The notes under the pieces are model-generated. The model was not told where the DNA came from, ran no database searches, and was given only the letters and a program-made list of their open reading frames with translations. This document shows, one piece after another, positions 1 through 8,706 of a DNA stretch of 64,000 nt; position 1 is the stretch's first letter; the number at the start of each line of letters is the position of its first letter. The stretch covers positions 1,798,001 through 1,862,000 of the forward strand of contig NZ_PDIZ01000001.1 in NCBI RefSeq assembly GCF_002563635.1, read 5' to 3'. Both the position numbers and the translations under genes were made by a program. Source of the DNA: Bacillus sp. es.036. Its GTDB lineage: Bacteria; Bacillota; Bacilli; Bacillales; Guptibacillaceae.

Positions 1-489
1 ATAAACAAGACCAGCAGCAAAACTAATGGCTAATATCCCTTCGCCGAGTGCAGCCGTCGTTACATGAATTTTAAGCCAGTTACTTTGTAGAGCTGGAATA
101 AGCGGCTGAATGTCGGATGGAAACACACTTGCATAAGCGATAACAATAATGGCTACCGGCATTGCAAAAACCCCGATAACATTACTTCGATAGATCAGAT
201 ATATAATCAAGAAAGCGAAGACCATCGCCATCCCGAAGAACGTTGTAAATTCAAATAAGTTACTAACAGGCGCATGCCCTGCTGCAATCCATCTTGTAAT
301 AAAATAGCTCAGTTGAAAAAGAAAACCAACCGTTGAAAGAATAAATCCCCACATTCCCCATTTTTTCGCATGAGATTCCTCATCTGACTTTCGCCATTTC
401 CTCCCGAATAGAGAAATAGCAAAAACGATACTCGCTGCAAAGTAGATAAAGAAAGCGACATAAAGCAAGTTACTGCTTAATTGAGCCAT
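1..489 (-). CDS. resC: Cytochrome c biogenesis protein ResC/CcsA, N-terminal part (cut by window edge)
   Basis: The reading frame is open from the ATG at 489 to the window edge (163 codons), so only the N-terminal part is present. It encodes a polytopic membrane protein; the first hydrophobic segment begins at about residue 7. The segment GHAPVSNLFEF and the later LQSNWLKIHV are typical of the CcsA/ResC haem-handling family. A GGGAGG ribosome site lies 8-10 bases upstream of the ATG. With ResB it forms the System II machinery that carries haem across the membrane and attaches it to apocytochromes c (family knowledge). It lies 32 bases after resB, consistent with a resABC operon. Confidence 0.93.
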   Translation of the reverse strand, partial: MAQLSSNLLYVAFFIYFAASIVFAISLFGRKWRKSDEESHAKKWGMWGFILSTVGFLFQLSYFITRWIAAGHAPVSNLFEFTTFFGMAMVFAFLIIYLIYRSNVIGVFAMPVAIIVIAYASVFPSDIQPLIPALQSNWLKIHVTTAALGEGILAISFAAGLVY

Positions 490-521
490 CTTATCTTGCC
501 TCCCTTCGTGGTGCTAACAAT

Positions 522-2147
522 CTATTTCTTTTGTTCTGCCTGGTCTATCGGCATTTGAAGTCCAGTTTGAGTCGAGATACTTTCGAGTTCACGCTTTAAA
601 CCATACCAGTTTTTATTTGTATGAGAAGATAACCAGATGTCTTTATCTGTTCTTCGTACCCAAATTCGACGATGATTCCAGTACATTCCTTGAATGACAC
701 CAATCATAAAGATTGCACCACCGATAGCAAGAATCCATAAAGTGTTATCTTTTCTTACAACAAGGCCGGACACATTTTTTGTATCTACGTTTTGAAATGA
801 CATTTTGTAGTCATTTTCCCCAAGCGGTTCTAAGTTCTGCTTAATCGCAACAAAAGCAACTTCCCCATCTGGATGCTCAGGAGAAACCATATTCAAGATA
901 AACGCAGGATTATTTGGAACTTTCGATTTAGTCGTTGGTTCCCCTTTATCATTAAACTCGAAATCCGGAAAATAATCCATCACTTCAACGCGATACCCAT
1001 TATCAAGATCATATGATTTATCAGGATTATATAAATTAATTGTAAGATCTCCAACAGATTCATCAGTGTCTTTATTATCCATTGTAAATGACATCGTTTG
1101 TAGTTCATTCAACTTATAATCTACTTGATAAATCGCATAACCATCAAACTTAAGCGGTTTATTTACTTGAATAGGATGCTCCTTCACTTTCTCGAGTTCA
1201 GGATCAGTTCCCGCGACTCTTTCACCAACTTGCTTATATAAAACAGCGTCAGTTTGATAGTTTTTCGCAACCGCTGCTTGTCCCGATTCTTCAATCGCAT
1301 TTTTGAATTTTTCATCGTTATTGTCATACGTTTCTAATATAAATCCGTCGCTTTGTAAATAATAAGCTTCTTCGGTACCTTTTATTTTTTCTGTTTCACC
1401 TTCTCTTAACCAGAGAACTTCATCAACATACATTCCTGGAAAAAAGCGAAGCATGCCACCGATCAGAAATAGTATAAGTCCAATATGATTCACATATGGT
1501 CCCCATCTTGAAAAACGATTTTTCTCGGCGAATAGGTGACCTTCTTCTTCTTTTACTTTATACCTCTTCTTTTCTAAAGCTTCTTTAATGCCCTGCAAGT
1601 CTGGCGTATTTTCATTGACTTCTGTTACACCAAAGTATTTCTGACGTTTCATAAAGCTCTCATGGCGAATAACACGCTGTTTTTTTAGGGAGCGATATAA
1701 CGGAACAAAGCGATCAAGACTGGCAACGATTAAAGATAGTCCAAGTGCTGCAATTAAGAGCATGTACCACCAGGAACCGTATAAATTATGAAAACCTAGG
1801 TCATAATAGAGTTGACCAAGTACGCCATATTGTTCTTTGTAGTAAACTGTCGGATCTGACAGCGGCGGTATGTACATTTCTTGAGGGAAAATTGTGCCTA
1901 TTGCGGAAGCGACAAGTAGTAAAATAATGATCCAAATTCCTACCTTAACGGATGAAAAGAAATTCCAGATCTTATCAATAATCGTTGTTTTATACGTTTG
2001 TGACCTCCGTGCACTTCCTTCATATCTCATATTAAGTAGTTGCTTAGAATCTAAATCACCTTTAAGCGGTTTACCACATACTTCGCATATCTCAGTTCCA
2101 TAAGGGTTCACATGTCCGCATTCACAGGTGATGTTTTTGTTGCTCAT
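522..2147 (-). CDS. resB: Cytochrome c biogenesis protein ResB
   Basis: A 541-residue membrane protein. The N-terminus carries a zinc-ribbon-like CxC...CxxC (Cys8, Cys10, Cys21, Cys24), followed by hydrophobic segments near residues 66-88, 125-147 and 215-235, a large extracytoplasmic region, and a last membrane segment near 470-490. This is the ResB/Ccs1 architecture, and the length is usual for Bacillus ResB. With ResC it forms the haem delivery and ligation complex of System II cytochrome c maturation. It sits between resA and resC on the same strand, 12 bases after resA. The zinc-ribbon extension is seen directly; its role is unknown. Confidence 0.96.
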   Translation of the reverse strand: MSNKNITCECGHVNPYGTEICEVCGKPLKGDLDSKQLLNMRYEGSARRSQTYKTTIIDKIWNFFSSVKVGIWIIILLLVASAIGTIFPQEMYIPPLSDPTVYYKEQYGVLGQLYYDLGFHNLYGSWWYMLLIAALGLSLIVASLDRFVPLYRSLKKQRVIRHESFMKRQKYFGVTEVNENTPDLQGIKEALEKKRYKVKEEEGHLFAEKNRFSRWGPYVNHIGLILFLIGGMLRFFPGMYVDEVLWLREGETEKIKGTEEAYYLQSDGFILETYDNNDEKFKNAIEESGQAAVAKNYQTDAVLYKQVGERVAGTDPELEKVKEHPIQVNKPLKFDGYAIYQVDYKLNELQTMSFTMDNKDTDESVGDLTINLYNPDKSYDLDNGYRVEVMDYFPDFEFNDKGEPTTKSKVPNNPAFILNMVSPEHPDGEVAFVAIKQNLEPLGENDYKMSFQNVDTKNVSGLVVRKDNTLWILAIGGAIFMIGVIQGMYWNHRRIWVRRTDKDIWLSSHTNKNWYGLKRELESISTQTGLQMPIDQAEQKK

Positions 2148-2159
2148 TGGAACACCCCA

Positions 2160-2687
2160 TTACGGTTGGATTCGCTTCATATAACGATCAATAACTTCCT
2201 CTGAAAGACTAGCTTCCGTTTTTTGAATAACCTTTCCATCCTTATCAATTAAAAAGGTAACTGGAATTGGGCCCACTCCATAGTGATTTGTTACATCATT
2301 GCTTTTATCAAGCAATACTGGAAAACTAAGATTATACCGATCAGCAAAGCTTTCTGCTGTTAATTTAGGCTCTGAAACATTCACTGCTAATATTTCGACA
2401 CCTTTTTCCTTGTATTCTTTATACTTCTTGTCCATAGCAGGCATTTCATCTTTACAAGGCTCACAATAAGTTGCCCAGAAATTCAGAAAGACCCCTTTTC
2501 CTCTGTAGTCCTCAAGCTCAACTTCATTTCCTTCTAAATCAGTTAATATAAAGTTAGGTGCTTGATCTCCGGCCTGTACGATTCCGCTTTCATTTGCAAA
2601 AAAGTTTGTATAGAACGTATAGCCGACTGCTATAAAGACGATAGCCAATATAACAGTCCGCACGATCAGCCGGTTTTTCTTTTTCAT
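2160..2687 (-). CDS. resA: Thiol-disulfide oxidoreductase ResA
   Basis: A 175-residue membrane-anchored thioredoxin-fold protein. An N-terminal signal anchor (residues 8-27) precedes an AhpC/TSA-type thioredoxin domain with the active-site motif C75-E-P-C78, identical to ResA. It reduces the haem-binding cysteines of apocytochrome c outside the cell before haem ligation (family knowledge). The ATG at 2687 was chosen because GGAG lies 8 bases upstream and the protein then starts MKKK like the B. subtilis protein; an upstream in-frame start (2726) would add 13 residues without a good ribosome site. First gene of resABC. Confidence 0.95.
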   Translation of the reverse strand: MKKKNRLIVRTVILAIVFIAVGYTFYTNFFANESGIVQAGDQAPNFILTDLEGNEVELEDYRGKGVFLNFWATYCEPCKDEMPAMDKKYKEYKEKGVEILAVNVSEPKLTAESFADRYNLSFPVLLDKSNDVTNHYGVGPIPVTFLIDKDGKVIQKTEASLSEEVIDRYMKRIQP

Positions 2688-2751
2688 CGAACCAACTCCA
2701 ATCAAACAAAGCAATACTACTCTCACTATAACGTGTCATTAAGACGGAACC

Positions 2752-3489
2752 TTATCGTTTTTTTGAATTTTGTGTGACAGCTTGGTTTCGCAGCTGTTTT
2801 ACTTCATAAGGTTTTAGTTCACGATAATCTCCAGGATTCATTCCAGTTAGTTCCAAAAATCCGTAACGTTCTCTTTTTAACTTTTGGACAGGATAACCCA
2901 AAGTTTCGAACATACGACGGACTTGACGGTTTTTTCCTTCATGAATTGTTAATTCTACAATCGACTTTTCTTTTTGCTTATCGACTGATAATATTCTTGC
3001 GCGTGCTTTAGCGGTTTTGCCATCTTCTAGCTGTACGCCTCTCTCAAGCTTTTGAATGGTTTCTTTATTCATTAAGCCTTTCACTTTTGCCACATACACT
3101 TTGTCTACGTGATAGCTTGGGTGCATAAGCTTATTCGCAAAATCCCCATCATTTGTTAGGAGTAAAGCACCTGACGTGTCGTAATCAAGTCTTCCAACAG
3201 GAAAAATACGTTCTTCGATTTCATGAAAATAATCGGTAACCGCTTTTCTTCCTTTATCATCATCTATTGTTGATATGACGCCTGTTGGTTTATAAAACAA
3301 AAAATAAACAGGTTCTTCGCGTTCTACCTGAATCCCGTTCACTTCGATTTTACAGCGTTCAGATACCTTTGTCCCGAGTTCAGTAACGACTTTGCCGTTT
3401 ACTTTCACTCTACCTTCTTCAATCAATGTTTCTGCTTTTCGTCTGGAAGTTACACCAGCCTGAGCAATTACTTTTTGCAAACGTTCCAT
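2752..3489 (-). CDS. rluB: 23S rRNA pseudouridine synthase RluB
   Basis: A 245-residue protein with an N-terminal S4 RNA-binding domain (about residues 1-60) and a RsuA/RluB/E/F catalytic domain containing GRLDYDTSG, with catalytic Asp102. It converts a uridine of the 23S rRNA helix 89 region to pseudouridine (family knowledge). The ATG at 3489 is used because AGGTG sits just ahead of it; the GTG three codons upstream overlaps that ribosome site. It lies between spmB and resA, as in B. subtilis (ypuL). A 64-base gap separates it from resA. Confidence 0.94.
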   Translation of the reverse strand: MERLQKVIAQAGVTSRRKAETLIEEGRVKVNGKVVTELGTKVSERCKIEVNGIQVEREEPVYFLFYKPTGVISTIDDDKGRKAVTDYFHEIEERIFPVGRLDYDTSGALLLTNDGDFANKLMHPSYHVDKVYVAKVKGLMNKETIQKLERGVQLEDGKTAKARARILSVDKQKEKSIVELTIHEGKNRQVRRMFETLGYPVQKLKRERYGFLELTGMNPGDYRELKPYEVKQLRNQAVTQNSKKR

Positions 3490-3602
3490 TAAATTCACCT
3501 CACTAAAACATCATACTCTTGTCACAGTCAAACCTCAAGCACAGATTCATTCTATCATTTATTATGCTCAAACAAGAATTTTCCAAACCTTCTGTTAGCA
3601 TT

Positions 3603-3628
3603 AAAAAAAGCCATGCGAGATGGCTTTT
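3603..3628 (-). terminator. Rho-independent terminator after spmB
   Basis: An 8-bp stem AAAGCCAT/ATGGCTTT with a GCGAG loop is followed on the minus strand by a T run. It overlaps the TAA stop of spmB and closes the dacB-spmA-spmB unit. Confidence 0.75.
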
Positions 3629-4145
3629 ACCCAAAGACGAGAGTAACAAACAAAATCGCTGCGGCAATTCCGACAAGATCTGCTAGTAAGCCTACCTTTA
3701 GGGCATTCCCCATGCGCTTAATCCCGATCGCTCCAAAATAGACCGTAATGACATAGAGGGTTGTATCGGTACTACCCTGCATTGTAGAAGCTAATCTTCC
3801 TATGAACGAATCTGGCCCATAAGTGCTAATAATATCCGTTGTCATCGCAAGCGCACCTGTCCCAGATATTGGACGTACAAGCGCTAACGGCACTATTTCT
3901 GTTGGCACTCCAATTGCTTCTAAAGGAACTTTTAACAAACTACTTAGAAAAGCCATAGCTCCTGAAGCTCGAAACACTGAAATGGCAACCATCATACCAA
4001 CAAGATAAGGGACGATCGAGACAGCGATAGAAAGTCCTTCTTTCCCACCTTCTACAAACGTTTCATAGGTAGGTACTCTTTTCCAAGTTCCATACGCTAA
4101 TATAAACCCAATCATCAGAGGGATGATCCAAATCGACATATTCAC
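3627..4145 (-). CDS. spmB: Spore maturation protein SpmB
   Basis: A 172-residue membrane protein of the nucleoside-recognition (Gate) family with several hydrophobic helices. SpmA and SpmB are needed for proper spore-core dehydration in B. subtilis (family knowledge). Translation appears coupled to spmA: the GTG start overlaps the spmA stop by four bases (GTGA). A purine-rich G run precedes it. Seen in the order dacB-spmA-spmB, the conserved spore-cortex operon. The second in-frame methionine (ATG, two codons in) is an alternative start. Confidence 0.94.
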   Translation of the reverse strand: MNMSIWIIPLMIGFILAYGTWKRVPTYETFVEGGKEGLSIAVSIVPYLVGMMVAISVFRASGAMAFLSSLLKVPLEAIGVPTEIVPLALVRPISGTGALAMTTDIISTYGPDSFIGRLASTMQGSTDTTLYVITVYFGAIGIKRMGNALKVGLLADLVGIAAAILFVTLVFG

Positions 4146-4735
4146 GTCGAACCCCCCCCTTTACTTCTCCTATAAAAATAACGATCGATGAGTATCGCTC
4201 CAATTGTTGAGCATGCCGTTGCTGCAATAGTTGTACCTATTATTTCAGTTGGCGAAACAGAACCATATTTCATCCGGATCGCGATCACGGTAGTTGGGAT
4301 TAGCGTTAAGCTCGATGTATTAAGAGCAAGCAACGTGACCATTGATCTTGTCGCGTTGTCTTTCATGTCGTTAAGCTTTTTAAGTTCTTCCATAGCTTTT
4401 ATCCCCATCGGTGTAGCCGCATTACCGAGGCCAAACATGTTTGCCATCATATTGGAAAGAATATAGCCCATAGCTGGGTGATCTGGTGGTACCTCAGGAA
4501 ATAGTTTTCTAGCAATTGGTTTAAACCCTTTCCCTAATAGATCAAGTAAACCAGATTTCTGAGCAATTCTCATTAAACCAAGCCAAAAAATAAGAACACT
4601 TAACAACCCAATACAAACCGCTACGGCTTCTTCTGCTCCTGTAAAAATGGCTTTATTAACTTCTTCCATCGTTCCATTAATAAGGGCATAAAGGATGCCA
4701 ATCAGGAATAAGCCGGCCCAGATGAGATTAACCAT
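4142..4735 (-). CDS. spmA: Spore maturation protein SpmA
   Basis: A 197-residue polytopic membrane protein of the same nucleoside-recognition domain family as SpmB. The segment DHPAMGYILSN...FGLGNAATP is characteristic. The ATG at 4735 gives MVN..., matching known SpmA starts, and overlaps the dacB stop codon, indicating translational coupling; a GTG three codons upstream is the alternative. It acts with SpmB and DacB in cortex maturation and core dehydration (family knowledge). Confidence 0.94.
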   Translation of the reverse strand: MVNLIWAGLFLIGILYALINGTMEEVNKAIFTGAEEAVAVCIGLLSVLIFWLGLMRIAQKSGLLDLLGKGFKPIARKLFPEVPPDHPAMGYILSNMMANMFGLGNAATPMGIKAMEELKKLNDMKDNATRSMVTLLALNTSSLTLIPTTVIAIRMKYGSVSPTEIIGTTIAATACSTIGAILIDRYFYRRSKGGGST

Positions 4736-5888
4736 TGAGATCACGACCTGTATCGAATGAAAAAAGCTCTTTTAGAAAACCCCAGAATCCTTTGTTTTCT
4801 TCCTTATCTCCCTCGTACATAATCGGTGCTTTGATAATTGTTTCACCATTTAATTTCACATAATACATACCGACTGGCTCAGACGATCCAAGTTCATCCC
4901 ATTTATTTTTATCCGGTGGATCTACGAGTTGGATGGTTGATTCAACCTGATTCCTCTCATCTTCTGCTAACGGATAAGAAAGATCTCTACTTAACGTAAC
5001 GTTATCCTTGTATGGTTCTTTCTTCACGTCCTTTAGCTTACCTTTAGGCTCAAGAAGGGTTAGTTCATAGTTCGCATATCCCCAATTAAACATGGAAATG
5101 TGATCATTCCAATCGTCTGGAGCGTCTAACGTTACAGCAATAAGCGTCATGTCATCTCGCTCTGCAGTTGAAACGAGCGTTCTTTTTGCTCGTTTTGTGT
5201 AACCAGTTTTTCCACCCGTGGAATCCGAATATAAACTTGTTAAAAGCTTATTCTTATTACGCCATACATAATCCCACTCTTCCATTTCGTTGGGAGCCTT
5301 ATGTACTTTTGTTCCTGAAATAATTCCATACGTCTCGTTATTCATGGCATACTGAGTTAGCAAGGCCATATCATAGGCTGTTGAAAGATGGTTTTCATGA
5401 TCATCCAAACCATGCGGATTCATAAATATCGTCTTCGACATCCCGATCTCTTCTGCCTTTTGATTCATTAACGTTACAAAACCTTCTAAACTGCCACCAA
5501 CCTCCTCAGCTATCGCGACCGCGGCATCGTTTCCCGAGCGCAACATTAAACCGTACACTAAGTTTTCAAGCGTTATTTTTTCTCCTTCTTTTAAGTATAA
5601 AGAGGAGCCTTCCGTCCCAGCAGCATTATGGCTCACTGTTACTTTCTCATTCATTTTGCCTGATTCAATCGCAAGAACTGCAGTCATAATTTTTGTGATG
5701 CTAGCTATTCTTCGTTGGGAATACGCGTCTTTTTCATAAAGGACCCTTCCTGTTTCTTGTTCAATTAGTATCGCGCTTCTTGCTGAAACGCCAATCCCAT
5801 TCGCAAAAGCCTCTCCTGGAATCATTAGAAACAGCAGAGCTGCAATTAATATTAAGACGCCAATTTTTGTCTTCAACGAGTTCATCAT
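4728..5888 (-). CDS. dacB: D-alanyl-D-alanine carboxypeptidase DacB (PBP5*)
   Basis: A 386-residue penicillin-binding protein with an N-terminal signal peptide ending near AFA. All three low-molecular-weight PBP motifs are present: S63-I-T-K66, S118-G-N and K227-T-G. It removes the terminal D-alanine of peptidoglycan; the DacB paralogue adjusts cross-linking of the spore cortex. The assignment as DacB rather than another carboxypeptidase rests on adjacency to spmAB; DacF is the separate paralogue at 23.5 kb. The start at 5888 is spaced 10 bases from AAGGGA; the next ATG is equally plausible. Confidence 0.92.
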   Translation of the reverse strand: MMNSLKTKIGVLILIAALLFLMIPGEAFANGIGVSARSAILIEQETGRVLYEKDAYSQRRIASITKIMTAVLAIESGKMNEKVTVSHNAAGTEGSSLYLKEGEKITLENLVYGLMLRSGNDAAVAIAEEVGGSLEGFVTLMNQKAEEIGMSKTIFMNPHGLDDHENHLSTAYDMALLTQYAMNNETYGIISGTKVHKAPNEMEEWDYVWRNKNKLLTSLYSDSTGGKTGYTKRAKRTLVSTAERDDMTLIAVTLDAPDDWNDHISMFNWGYANYELTLLEPKGKLKDVKKEPYKDNVTLSRDLSYPLAEDERNQVESTIQLVDPPDKNKWDELGSSEPVGMYYVKLNGETIIKAPIMYEGDKEENKGFWGFLKELFSFDTGRDLNG

Positions 5889-5954
5889 GACATCCACGTC
5901 CCTTAGGCTCTATATTTGTACAAGTCTATGAGCATGAATCGTGGGATATGTCTA

Positions 5955-6503
5955 TCAATCCTCGTTTACGTTTGAAAATACAACTCGATAATCTGTGACA
6001 TCTTTTAACGCCTTTTCTTCAATTGGAATGCGGACTTTCAATAACAAAATCCCGTTTAAAAGTGTAAACACAATCGCAGTAATATAAGAGGAAAAAATAA
6101 GTGGGAGTGAAATGATTTCGAGGGCCACAATCATATAATTTGGATGTTTTATATAACGGTAGGGTCCTTTTTTGACAACGTTAGCATCTGGCAGAACAAT
6201 AATTTTCGTGTTCCAAAACCGTCCAAGGCTTTTGATTGTCCAAAAACGAAGAAATTGTGCCAGAACAAATATCCCTAACATGATTGTCCAAATGATCGAC
6301 AATGAAAAGCCACGTAATATGGTTTCAATGCCGACAGCAAGAAGAAAACTGATATGCAGCATCACGATATACTTATAGTGGTTCTGGCCTATTTCTTTTG
6401 CTCCTCGCTCCTTCATCCACCTCTCATTACTCTTCGCAAGCATTAATTCACCTAAACGCTGAATAACTAGAATACTAAAAATCCCCGCAAACAGAAGACT
6501 CAT
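5955..6503 (-). CDS. ypbQ: Isoprenylcysteine carboxyl methyltransferase-family protein (YpbQ/BpsB-like)
   Basis: A 182-residue membrane protein with four or so hydrophobic segments and a C-terminal ICMT/PEMT signature around GPYRYIKHPNYMIV, where the RHPxY-like motif contributes to S-adenosylmethionine binding. The start abuts the stop of the upstream type III polyketide synthase gene (TAAATG), so the two are co-translated. In B. subtilis the equivalent pair bpsA-bpsB makes alkylpyrones and methylates them to ethers; the same function is inferred here. No other methyltransferase substrate is suggested by context. Confidence 0.88.
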   Translation of the reverse strand: MSLLFAGIFSILVIQRLGELMLAKSNERWMKERGAKEIGQNHYKYIVMLHISFLLAVGIETILRGFSLSIIWTIMLGIFVLAQFLRFWTIKSLGRFWNTKIIVLPDANVVKKGPYRYIKHPNYMIVALEIISLPLIFSSYITAIVFTLLNGILLLKVRIPIEEKALKDVTDYRVVFSNVNED

Positions 6504-7598
6504 TTATGCCCCTCCTTTTTCCCATTTTAATAACAATAGCTCTGAACAAAACCCGGGTCCAAGTGCAGCCATAAGTCCAATATCTTCTTCCTTACAACCG
6601 TTTTGTAGAATTTGATCCAATACGTATACAACCGTTACAGAACTCATATTGCCATAATTTCTTAATACATCTCGCGAAACAGATGTCATGTCACGACTGA
6701 ACCCAAGTGCTTCCTCGTAAGCTGTCAACACTTTTGTCCCCCCAGGATGAGCAATAAAATAATTAATTTCTTCGGTAGTTTTCTTCTCTGAGCTAAGAAA
6801 TTGTAAAACATTTGGTTCAAGCCAACTTGCAACAATTGATGGAATCGATTTCGAAAAAACAACATGCAAGCCTTCATTGCTTACTTCCCAGCCCATTACG
6901 TCTTCCGAATTCTTCATTAGTGTTGAGCGTGTCGCTACTACTTTTGGCAGACTGCTCATGTTGGACCGTTTCTTAATTGGTGACTTTTCTCCAATCATTA
7001 AAACGGAAGAGGTTCCGTCTGCAAACAATGCCGTACCTATAAGATTACTTTTGGAATAATCCCCGTGCTGAAAAGTTAAGCTACACAACTCTACATTTAT
7101 GACAAGAACAGTCTGCTCCGGGTGAGCAAGACAGTAATCACTAGCTCTTGCTATGCCTGCAGCTCCTCCCGCACAACCAAGACCCCAAATCGGAATACGT
7201 TTTGTATGAAGGGAAAATGGAAGAACATTCATAAGTCTTGCCTCTATACTTGGAGTTGAAATTCCCGTTGTTGATACAAAAAAGATCGCATCTACATCTT
7301 CACAACTCACAGCTTCTTTTAGATAAACGGGATTCTGAAGACAATCCTCTACTGCTTTTTTTGCATATTCGACAGCAAGCGTAATGTATTTTTCGTTTTT
7401 TTCTTCGAAGGTTGGTCCGCTACTGTACCACTCTAGCGGCATCGCAAAATATCTTGTATCAATTTCTGCACTTTGAAAAACAGGAAGCAGGCGTTCAATG
7501 TCTTTAAAATGTTGACCAAACTGTTTTTTTGCAAATGAGGCAGCTTCCGTTTGTTCGAGGCAATGAGGGGGTAAACATTTCCCGATTGATAGGATCAT
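6504..7598 (-). CDS. bpsA: Type III polyketide synthase (chalcone/stilbene synthase family, BpsA-like)
   Basis: A 364-residue thiolase-fold enzyme with the complete catalytic triad Cys142 (GLGCAGG), His284 (IAHPGG) and Asn317 (YGNMSS). Such enzymes extend long-chain acyl-CoA with malonyl-CoA to triketide and tetraketide alkylpyrones. AAGGAG lies 9 bases upstream of the ATG. It is followed without a gap by the membrane methyltransferase gene ypbQ, the classical bps pair. The length is normal for bacterial type III synthases. Position between dacB and scpAB differs slightly from B. subtilis, where the pair lies nearby. Confidence 0.93.
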   Translation of the reverse strand: MILSIGKCLPPHCLEQTEAASFAKKQFGQHFKDIERLLPVFQSAEIDTRYFAMPLEWYSSGPTFEEKNEKYITLAVEYAKKAVEDCLQNPVYLKEAVSCEDVDAIFFVSTTGISTPSIEARLMNVLPFSLHTKRIPIWGLGCAGGAAGIARASDYCLAHPEQTVLVINVELCSLTFQHGDYSKSNLIGTALFADGTSSVLMIGEKSPIKKRSNMSSLPKVVATRSTLMKNSEDVMGWEVSNEGLHVVFSKSIPSIVASWLEPNVLQFLSSEKKTTEEINYFIAHPGGTKVLTAYEEALGFSRDMTSVSRDVLRNYGNMSSVTVVYVLDQILQNGCKEEDIGLMAALGPGFCSELLLLKWEKGGA

Positions 7599-7710
7599 TG
7601 GCTTTTACTCCTTTTACCTTTTCAACTAGTTTCCGAAATCCTCCTGCTTTTTATACAAGAAGTTCTAGCGGAGCGGGATTAGTTCTCTTGTATCATTGCT
7701 TATCAAAACG

Positions 7711-7742
7711 AAAAAAGATGTCTCAATCTCGAGACATCTTTT
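7711..7742 (-). terminator. Terminator at the end of the 124-codon unknown gene
   Basis: A perfect 12-bp stem AAAAGATGTCTC/GAGACATCTTTT with a 6-base loop is followed by a T run on the minus strand. The TGA stop of the gene at 7723-7725 lies inside the stem-loop. Confidence 0.85.
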
Positions 7743-8097
7743 CATTATTAAAAGTCGTAGACTTATTTTTCTTAATTTCAGCTAAACTCGCGTAAAGTTG
7801 CGATAAATCCGACTTATCCAGCAGGCGAAAAAACTCTTCTTCAGTATTGATATAGAGACGTTTTCTCCCTGGATAAAACGAAAGGAAATTTAGAGCAACA
7901 GCCTCCTGTAAGGGTAGATCATAACCCCATATCCCTTTAGCCTTTGCCGTTTCTCCAAAAATAGCAGGATACAAGACATGGAATCTTTTTTCATTTCCAT
8001 CCTGAACATAGGTTACGGTAGAGCGAACAAATGAATCCTCAGGAGAATTGGAACGCTCTTTCTTTAGGTGTTCATAGGTGACATCAACGACTTTCAT
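7723..8097 (-). CDS. Unrecognised 124-residue protein
   Basis: I do not recognise this family. It is a soluble, charged protein without a signal peptide or membrane segment; the middle contains the aromatic-rich stretch LYPAIFGETAKAKGIWGYDLP. A strong AAGGAGG ribosome site precedes the ATG, and a terminator overlaps its stop codon, so it is a real gene. It lies 30 bases downstream of scpB, on the same strand, and is probably the last gene of the scpA-scpB transcript. The position corresponds to ypuI in B. subtilis, but I cannot match the sequence to YpuI, so no name is given. Confidence 0.75.
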   Translation of the reverse strand: MKVVDVTYEHLKKERSNSPEDSFVRSTVTYVQDGNEKRFHVLYPAIFGETAKAKGIWGYDLPLQEAVALNFLSFYPGRKRLYINTEEEFFRLLDKSDLSQLYASLAEIKKNKSTTFNNEKMSRD

Positions 8098-8127
8098 CGA
8101 TTATCCTCCTTCACCAATTACGCAAGT

Positions 8128-8706
8128 TTATTCTGGAATTTCCTGAAACTTCTCAAAAAACAGGTCTGCTTCTTCCTCTTCCTTATCTTCGCTACCATCT
8201 GGAAGTGGCGGGAGATCTTTAATTGAGCTTAATCCAAAATGAAAAAGAAACTCTCGTGTTGTTCCATAAAGAATCGCTCTGCCGGCTTTTTCCGCTCGCC
8301 CTGCTTCTTTAATGAGTAATTTACTCATCAAAGTTTGAAGAGGCTTATCCGTTTTTACGCCTCGAATCTCTTCAATTTCAACCCTCGTAATCGGTTGTTT
8401 ATAAGCGATGATTGCAAGCGTTTCAAGAGCAGCTTGCGAAAGCGTATGATTACCAGGTGTGTCGACCAGCTTCTCGATATAAGACGCGTTTTTAGCATTT
8501 GTCGTTAGCTGATAGCCCCCACCGATGAAGCTAATCTTAAAACCACGATCTTTATCATCATATTCTTGTTGCAGGTCTTTTAGTGCATCTAGAAGGGTGT
8601 CCTCTTCCAATGAAGTAGTTTCACAAAGAGATTTGACAGTAATCCCTTCGTCACCTACTACAAATAGAAGACTTTCAATGATGCTCTTTATTTCTTCATT
8701 CGTCAC
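8128..8706 (-). CDS. scpB: Segregation and condensation protein B
   Basis: A 192-residue winged-helix protein of the ScpB/YpuH family. The central segment SQAALETLAIIAYKQPITRVEIEEIRG is highly conserved. It dimerises and joins ScpA and SMC in the bacterial condensin complex that compacts origin-proximal DNA (family knowledge). The GTG start overlaps the scpA stop by four bases (GTGA), so the pair is translationally coupled. The acidic C-terminal tail (SEDKEEEE) is variable in the family. Confidence 0.96.
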   Translation of the reverse strand: MTNEEIKSIIESLLFVVGDEGITVKSLCETTSLEEDTLLDALKDLQQEYDDKDRGFKISFIGGGYQLTTNAKNASYIEKLVDTPGNHTLSQAALETLAIIAYKQPITRVEIEEIRGVKTDKPLQTLMSKLLIKEAGRAEKAGRAILYGTTREFLFHFGLSSIKDLPPLPDGSEDKEEEEADLFFEKFQEIPE

